This document shows, in pieces, positions 61,087-64,000 of a stretch of 64,000 bases of DNA (position 1 is the stretch's first letter; each line of letters begins with the position of its first letter). Made by a program: the position numbers and the translations under genes. Source of the stretch: an uncultured Akkermansia sp. (GTDB lineage Bacteria > Verrucomicrobiota > Verrucomicrobiia > Verrucomicrobiales > Akkermansiaceae); NCBI GenBank assembly GCA_947629715.1, contig CANRET010000001.1:1-64000 (forward strand), read 5' to 3'. Below the pieces are notes generated by a model, which was not told the DNA's origin, ran no database searches, and worked only from the letters and a program-made list of their open reading frames with translations.

Positions 61087-61794
61087 TTACTCATTGGTTG
61101 TGACAGACACACGATCCCCCACATTGATCGAAAGGTTGGGGTTGAGATGCCGCTGCACGAGAAGACCGGACACTTTCTTGCGCACATCCGTGACGATGGC
61201 GCGCGCAATAGCCTGGTCGCTCCGAGATATCTCCATGGGCATGCCCACGCGTACGCGTGCCTCGCGTCCGGCATTGATGACGATCAGCCCCGACTCCGAG
61301 TCAATGCTGAGCACCTGAGCCTCTTCCAGCGTACCGGAAAGCTCATCCTGCGGCGCCATCCTTAAGCCCAAGGCCACCTCTTGCTCGCGCAGGGCAGCTT
61401 CCAGCGCCTGGCGCGCCGCAGCATCCTCCACCATGGCCGTGCTCATATAAGCATTGATGGCAGCGGAGAGATTCATGGCGGCCTTACGCAGGGCATCAAG
61501 TTCCCCGCGCACGCTTTCAAGCTGTGCTGCAGTGTCGATGATGCGCTCCTCACTCTCCCCGAGGGCAGCGCCGCCCAAAGCCTCCAGACGAGTGCGTATT
61601 TCACTCATCTGCCTGCGAGCTCGGTCGGCATCGGCCCGCGCAAGCGCGTAGCTCTCGCGCAGGGTCGCCACCTGTTTCTCAAGTTGAGAGATCCTGTGTT
61701 GTGTTCCATGATCGGCCTCCGCAGCGCACGCCAGGCAAGCGGCCCCGAAAAGGAGAGGCAGCGCCCTGCACGCGTGTTGGAAGAAAATGACCAT
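61087..61794 (-). CDS. secreted coiled-coil protein inserted in the ribosomal protein cluster
   Basis: 235 residues. Signal peptide with a Cys at its end (ALPLLFGAACLACAAEA), which may be a lipobox. Residues ~30-155 are a strong coiled coil (ISQLEKQVATLRESYALARADADRARRQ...). The C-terminal ~75 residues form a small beta domain: VLSIDSESGLIVINAGREARVRVGMPMEI...ARAIVTDV...INVGDRVSV. No ribosomal function is suggested. It lies between rpsS (25 bases) and rplV, an interruption of a usually constant gene order; its stop touches the possible rplV start. A similar beta domain occurs in the lipoprotein at 19524. Confidence 0.8.
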   Translation of the reverse strand: MVIFFQHACRALPLLFGAACLACAAEADHGTQHRISQLEKQVATLRESYALARADADRARRQMSEIRTRLEALGGAALGESEERIIDTAAQLESVRGELDALRKAAMNLSAAINAYMSTAMVEDAAARQALEAALREQEVALGLRMAPQDELSGTLEEAQVLSIDSESGLIVINAGREARVRVGMPMEISRSDQAIARAIVTDVRKKVSGLLVQRHLNPNLSINVGDRVSVTTNE

Positions 61795-61819
61795 GGGATT
61801 TCAGTGTTTATCTTGCAAG

Positions 61820-62089
61820 TTATTTCTTACCGATGCCGCCATGCGCCTTAAAGATGCGCGTGGGAGCAAACTCGCCCAGCTTGTGCCCCACCATGTTCTC
61901 CGTCACATACACTGTGGCGAAGTTCTTGCCGGCGTGCACCAGGAAGGTGAGTCCCACGAAGTCCGGCACCACCATGGATGCACGACTCCAGGTCTTAATC
62001 GGTTTACGATCGCCGCTCTGCAGCTGGGCATCCACTTTGTCCAGCAGAGATTGGCTCACGAAGGGTCCTTTTTTGAGGGAACGTCCCAT
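61820..62089 (-). CDS. rpsS: 30S ribosomal protein S19
   Basis: 89 residues, typical length. [11 protein letters not shown] and [46 protein letters not shown] match the family. Binds 16S rRNA with S13 in the 30S head. Confidence 0.98.
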   Translation of the reverse strand: MGRSLKKGPFVSQSLLDKVDAQLQSGDRKPIKTWSRASMVVPDFVGLTFLVHAGKNFATVYVTENMVGHKLGEFAPTRIFKAHGGIGKK

Positions 62090-62119
62090 TGTTTTTCTAG
62101 TTGGTTGAGGTTTTTGGCG

Positions 62120-62953
62120 TTACTTGCTCTTGCGACGCTGCACGATGAAGACATCGCTCGGTTTGCGAATGCGACGCGTCTTCTGTCCCTTCACATGCCC
62201 CCACGGGGACTTGAGGTGCTGACGTCCGCCGCCGGACTTCGATTTGCCTTCACCGCCGCCATTGGGGTGATCCACCGGGTTCATGCACATGCCGCGCACG
62301 GTCGGACGGATGCCCAGCCAGCGAGTGCGTCCCGCCTTGCCGGAAGATTCGTTCATGTGCTGCGCGTTGCCCACCTGACCGATGGTGCAGTAGCAGTCCA
62401 CGCGGAAGCGGCGCACCTCACCCGAGGGCATCTTCACGAGGGCGTACTCACCGTCGCGGTTGGAAAGCACGGCCTGCTGACCTGCAGAACGAGCCACTTT
62501 ACCACCGGATCCGGGACGAATCTCGATGTTGTGAATGGCCGTTCCGAGCGGCACGTTTTTGAGAGGCATCGCGTTGCCCACCTTCGGAGCCACGCCCTCA
62601 CCGCTCTGCACGGTCATGCCGGGTCCCAGCCCCACCGGAGCCAGAATATAGCTTTTCGTGCCGTCCTGGTACTGCAACAGAGCAATGCGGCAGGTGCGGT
62701 TCGGATCGTACTCCACGGCGAGTACTTTGGCGGTCTCGTGGCGACTGCGACGAAAATCCACCAAGCGGTAATGCCGCTTATGTCCGCCGCCGATGTGGCG
62801 CGTGGTGATGCGACCGTTATTGTTGCGTCCGCCGCTCTTGCGCAGCGGTTCAAGAAGTTTCTTCTCCGGCCGCGTCTTGGTGATCTCGTCAAAAGAGGGA
62901 AGCGCCTTGTAGCGGTTGGAAGGTGTGGTAGGCTTGAATGATTTGAGTGACAT
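62120..62953 (-). CDS. rplB: 50S ribosomal protein L2
   Basis: 277 residues. Central 50S protein needed for peptidyl transferase assembly. [25 protein letters not shown] near the start and [19 protein letters not shown] with the conserved His near the C terminus. Confidence 0.98.
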   Translation of the reverse strand: MSLKSFKPTTPSNRYKALPSFDEITKTRPEKKLLEPLRKSGGRNNNGRITTRHIGGGHKRHYRLVDFRRSRHETAKVLAVEYDPNRTCRIALLQYQDGTKSYILAPVGLGPGMTVQSGEGVAPKVGNAMPLKNVPLGTAIHNIEIRPGSGGKVARSAGQQAVLSNRDGEYALVKMPSGEVRRFRVDCYCTIGQVGNAQHMNESSGKAGRTRWLGIRPTVRGMCMNPVDHPNGGGEGKSKSGGGRQHLKSPWGHVKGQKTRRIRKPSDVFIVQRRKSK

Positions 62954-62986
62954 GACAGCTTACTTCGTTAAGGGTTCATACCGACA

Positions 62987-63271
62987 TCAGACCAGCTCGA
63001 GCGACTCGCCCGGAGCGAGCTTCACGTAGGCCTTTTTCCAAGCGGGACTCACGCCGTGATTTTTGGTGCGCTTGCGACGCTCCTTGCCATCGTAATTGGC
63101 AGTGCGCACAGCAATCACCTTCTTGCCCAGCAGCTTCTCCACAGCTTGCCGAATCTCGATCTTGGTCGCTTTCACAGCCACCTCGAGCGTTACCTCGCCG
63201 CTCTTCTCGTGCAGCAAGGTCGCCTTTTCCGAGATGCGCGGACGCTTGATTACTTCGTGTATATCGTTCAT
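62987..63271 (-). CDS. rplW: 50S ribosomal protein L23
   Basis: 94 residues. At the exit tunnel, docking site for trigger factor and SRP. VIKRPRISEKATLL and IRQAVEKLLGKKVIAVRTANYDGKERR are the family blocks. Its start is one base from the rplD stop. Confidence 0.97.
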   Translation of the reverse strand: MNDIHEVIKRPRISEKATLLHEKSGEVTLEVAVKATKIEIRQAVEKLLGKKVIAVRTANYDGKERRKRTKNHGVSPAWKKAYVKLAPGESLELV

Positions 63272-63272
63272 G

Positions 63273-63884
63273 TTACTTGGTGCGGTTGGCTATGGTTTCC
63301 AGAGCAGAATCAACAAACACCACCTTGCCCGCATGGAGCAGGTGCTCGATGTTCATCTCCGCCGCGCTCATCAGCAGCACGTCCGCCACATTGCGACCCG
63401 CGCGCTTCGTAAGTTCGTCAAACTGATCAGCCACGATGAGCACTTTGCGTGCGTCACCGGCGATATCTTTCACCGCCGCCACAAAGCTCTTCGTCTTGCC
63501 GTCCTCAATGTTGAAACTCGGCACGCTGAGCACCTTGCCCCCACTCAAGATGTCTCCCAGCACGCGACGCAGCGCAAGCTTGCGCACGCTCTGGTTCACT
63601 TTCTTGGAGTAATCGCGCGGCTTCGGCCCGAACACAACGCCGCCGCCCACGAAAAGGGGGCTGCGCTTGTCGCCGTGGCGCGCGTTGCCGGTGCCCTTCT
63701 GGCGGTAGATTTTGCGGTTGTTGCCACTCACCTCGGCACGCGTCTTGGTGCAGGCGCTGCCCTGGCGACGGTTTGCTCTATAGGCCACGATGAGGTCGTG
63801 CACCGCCTGGTCGCCCTTCTCGGGACCCACGGTCACAATGTTTGCCTCATGAGCGGCTTCCAATGTCAATTCTTTTGCGGACAT
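63273..63884 (-). CDS. rplD: 50S ribosomal protein L4
   Basis: 203 residues. Early assembly protein that also represses the S10 operon in enterobacteria. [36 protein letters not shown] is the loop entering the tunnel. The repressor role has not been shown outside that group. Confidence 0.97.
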   Translation of the reverse strand: MSAKELTLEAAHEANIVTVGPEKGDQAVHDLIVAYRANRRQGSACTKTRAEVSGNNRKIYRQKGTGNARHGDKRSPLFVGGGVVFGPKPRDYSKKVNQSVRKLALRRVLGDILSGGKVLSVPSFNIEDGKTKSFVAAVKDIAGDARKVLIVADQFDELTKRAGRNVADVLLMSAAEMNIEHLLHAGKVVFVDSALETIANRTK

Positions 63885-63911
63885 AGATAAGTTCTCCCGG
63901 GTTCGTCTTGC

Positions 63912-64000
63912 TTATTTGGCCGATTTCTTCTTGGCGGGGCGGATGATGACCACGCTGCCCTTAGCACCGGGAACCGGCCCGGATACCAAAATAACCTGGT
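63912..64000 (-). CDS. rplC: 50S ribosomal protein L3, C-terminal end (start outside window)
   Basis: The last 28 residues, ending VSGPVPGAKGSVVIIRPAKK and a short Lys/Ser/Ala tail, match the L3 C terminus. 27 bases separate its stop from the rplD start, so the order rplC-rplD-rplW-rplB is the standard one. Confidence 0.93.
   Translation of the reverse strand, partial: QVILVSGPVPGAKGSVVIIRPAKKKSAK

Noticed and set aside
1..64000. CRISPR arrays, tRNA or rRNA genes, prophage
   Set aside because: No regularly spaced repeats of CRISPR type, no tRNA T-arm pattern in a cloverleaf context and no phage structural genes were seen; a tRNAscan/CRISPR search would settle it.

Overview
The window is a high-GC, gene-dense bacterial chromosome segment that most resembles Verrucomicrobiota, possibly the Akkermansia side. 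This placement is inferred from style and gene set (a giant autotransporter-associated beta-strand repeat protein, a GH36-like secreted glycosidase, atypical lineage-specific genes), not from a phylogeny. No tRNA, rRNA or CRISPR array was recognised.

Layout. 1-15422 (minus) is one uninterrupted reading frame of at least 5,140 codons: a giant secreted beta-repeat protein whose 3' end lies outside the window. Its upstream region (15423-16167) carries a family of palindromic sites. 16168-19270 (minus) is serS followed by an ExbB/ExbD-like proton-channel cluster ending in a clear terminator. 19524-23131 (plus) holds a lipoprotein, an AT-hook protein with minisatellites, and an NSS-family sodium symporter with its 42-residue small subunit. 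23170-28331 was once the divergent pair prs / BI-1; a 3.4 kb unit bounded by matching ISAs1-type ends and carrying a BsuBI/PstI-type restriction-modification pair now sits between their two promoters. 28350-30776 carries a KhpB/Jag RNA-binding protein and two unrecognised envelope proteins.

30790-36949 (minus) is a five-gene operon. It begins with an FHA-like/zinc-ribbon/P-loop GTPase, a protein with a GAP1-N2-like domain and a membrane segment, and a 716-residue TPR-like/membrane protein, then continues into a phosphoesterase and a phosphopantetheinyl transferase. The first three genes look like a membrane-linked GTPase-associated system and are the best candidate for an undescribed system. 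37061-39961 is a zinc/manganese ABC importer operon with an extra small membrane protein; 40034-46427 holds hemC, a ZIP transporter, MscS, psd, xseA with an HTH gene, and an NlpC/P60 lipoprotein.

46776-49391 is a secreted GH36-like glycosidase. 49408-51321 is trmD and prfB, the latter with the classic programmed frameshift. 51828-55768 is leuCD plus an unknown gene and a DeoR regulator, followed by a short UvrA paralogue. 58549-64000 (minus) is the S10 ribosomal protein cluster from rplC to rplN. It has a secreted coiled-coil protein inserted between rpsS and rplV, and ends early with a terminator after rplN.

A window-wide pattern is that many first-gene promoters place the -10 box 5 to 9 bases before the start codon, so the transcripts are predicted to be leaderless or nearly so. 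Genes inside operons are joined by ATGA overlaps or short gaps, some with normal Shine-Dalgarno sites.
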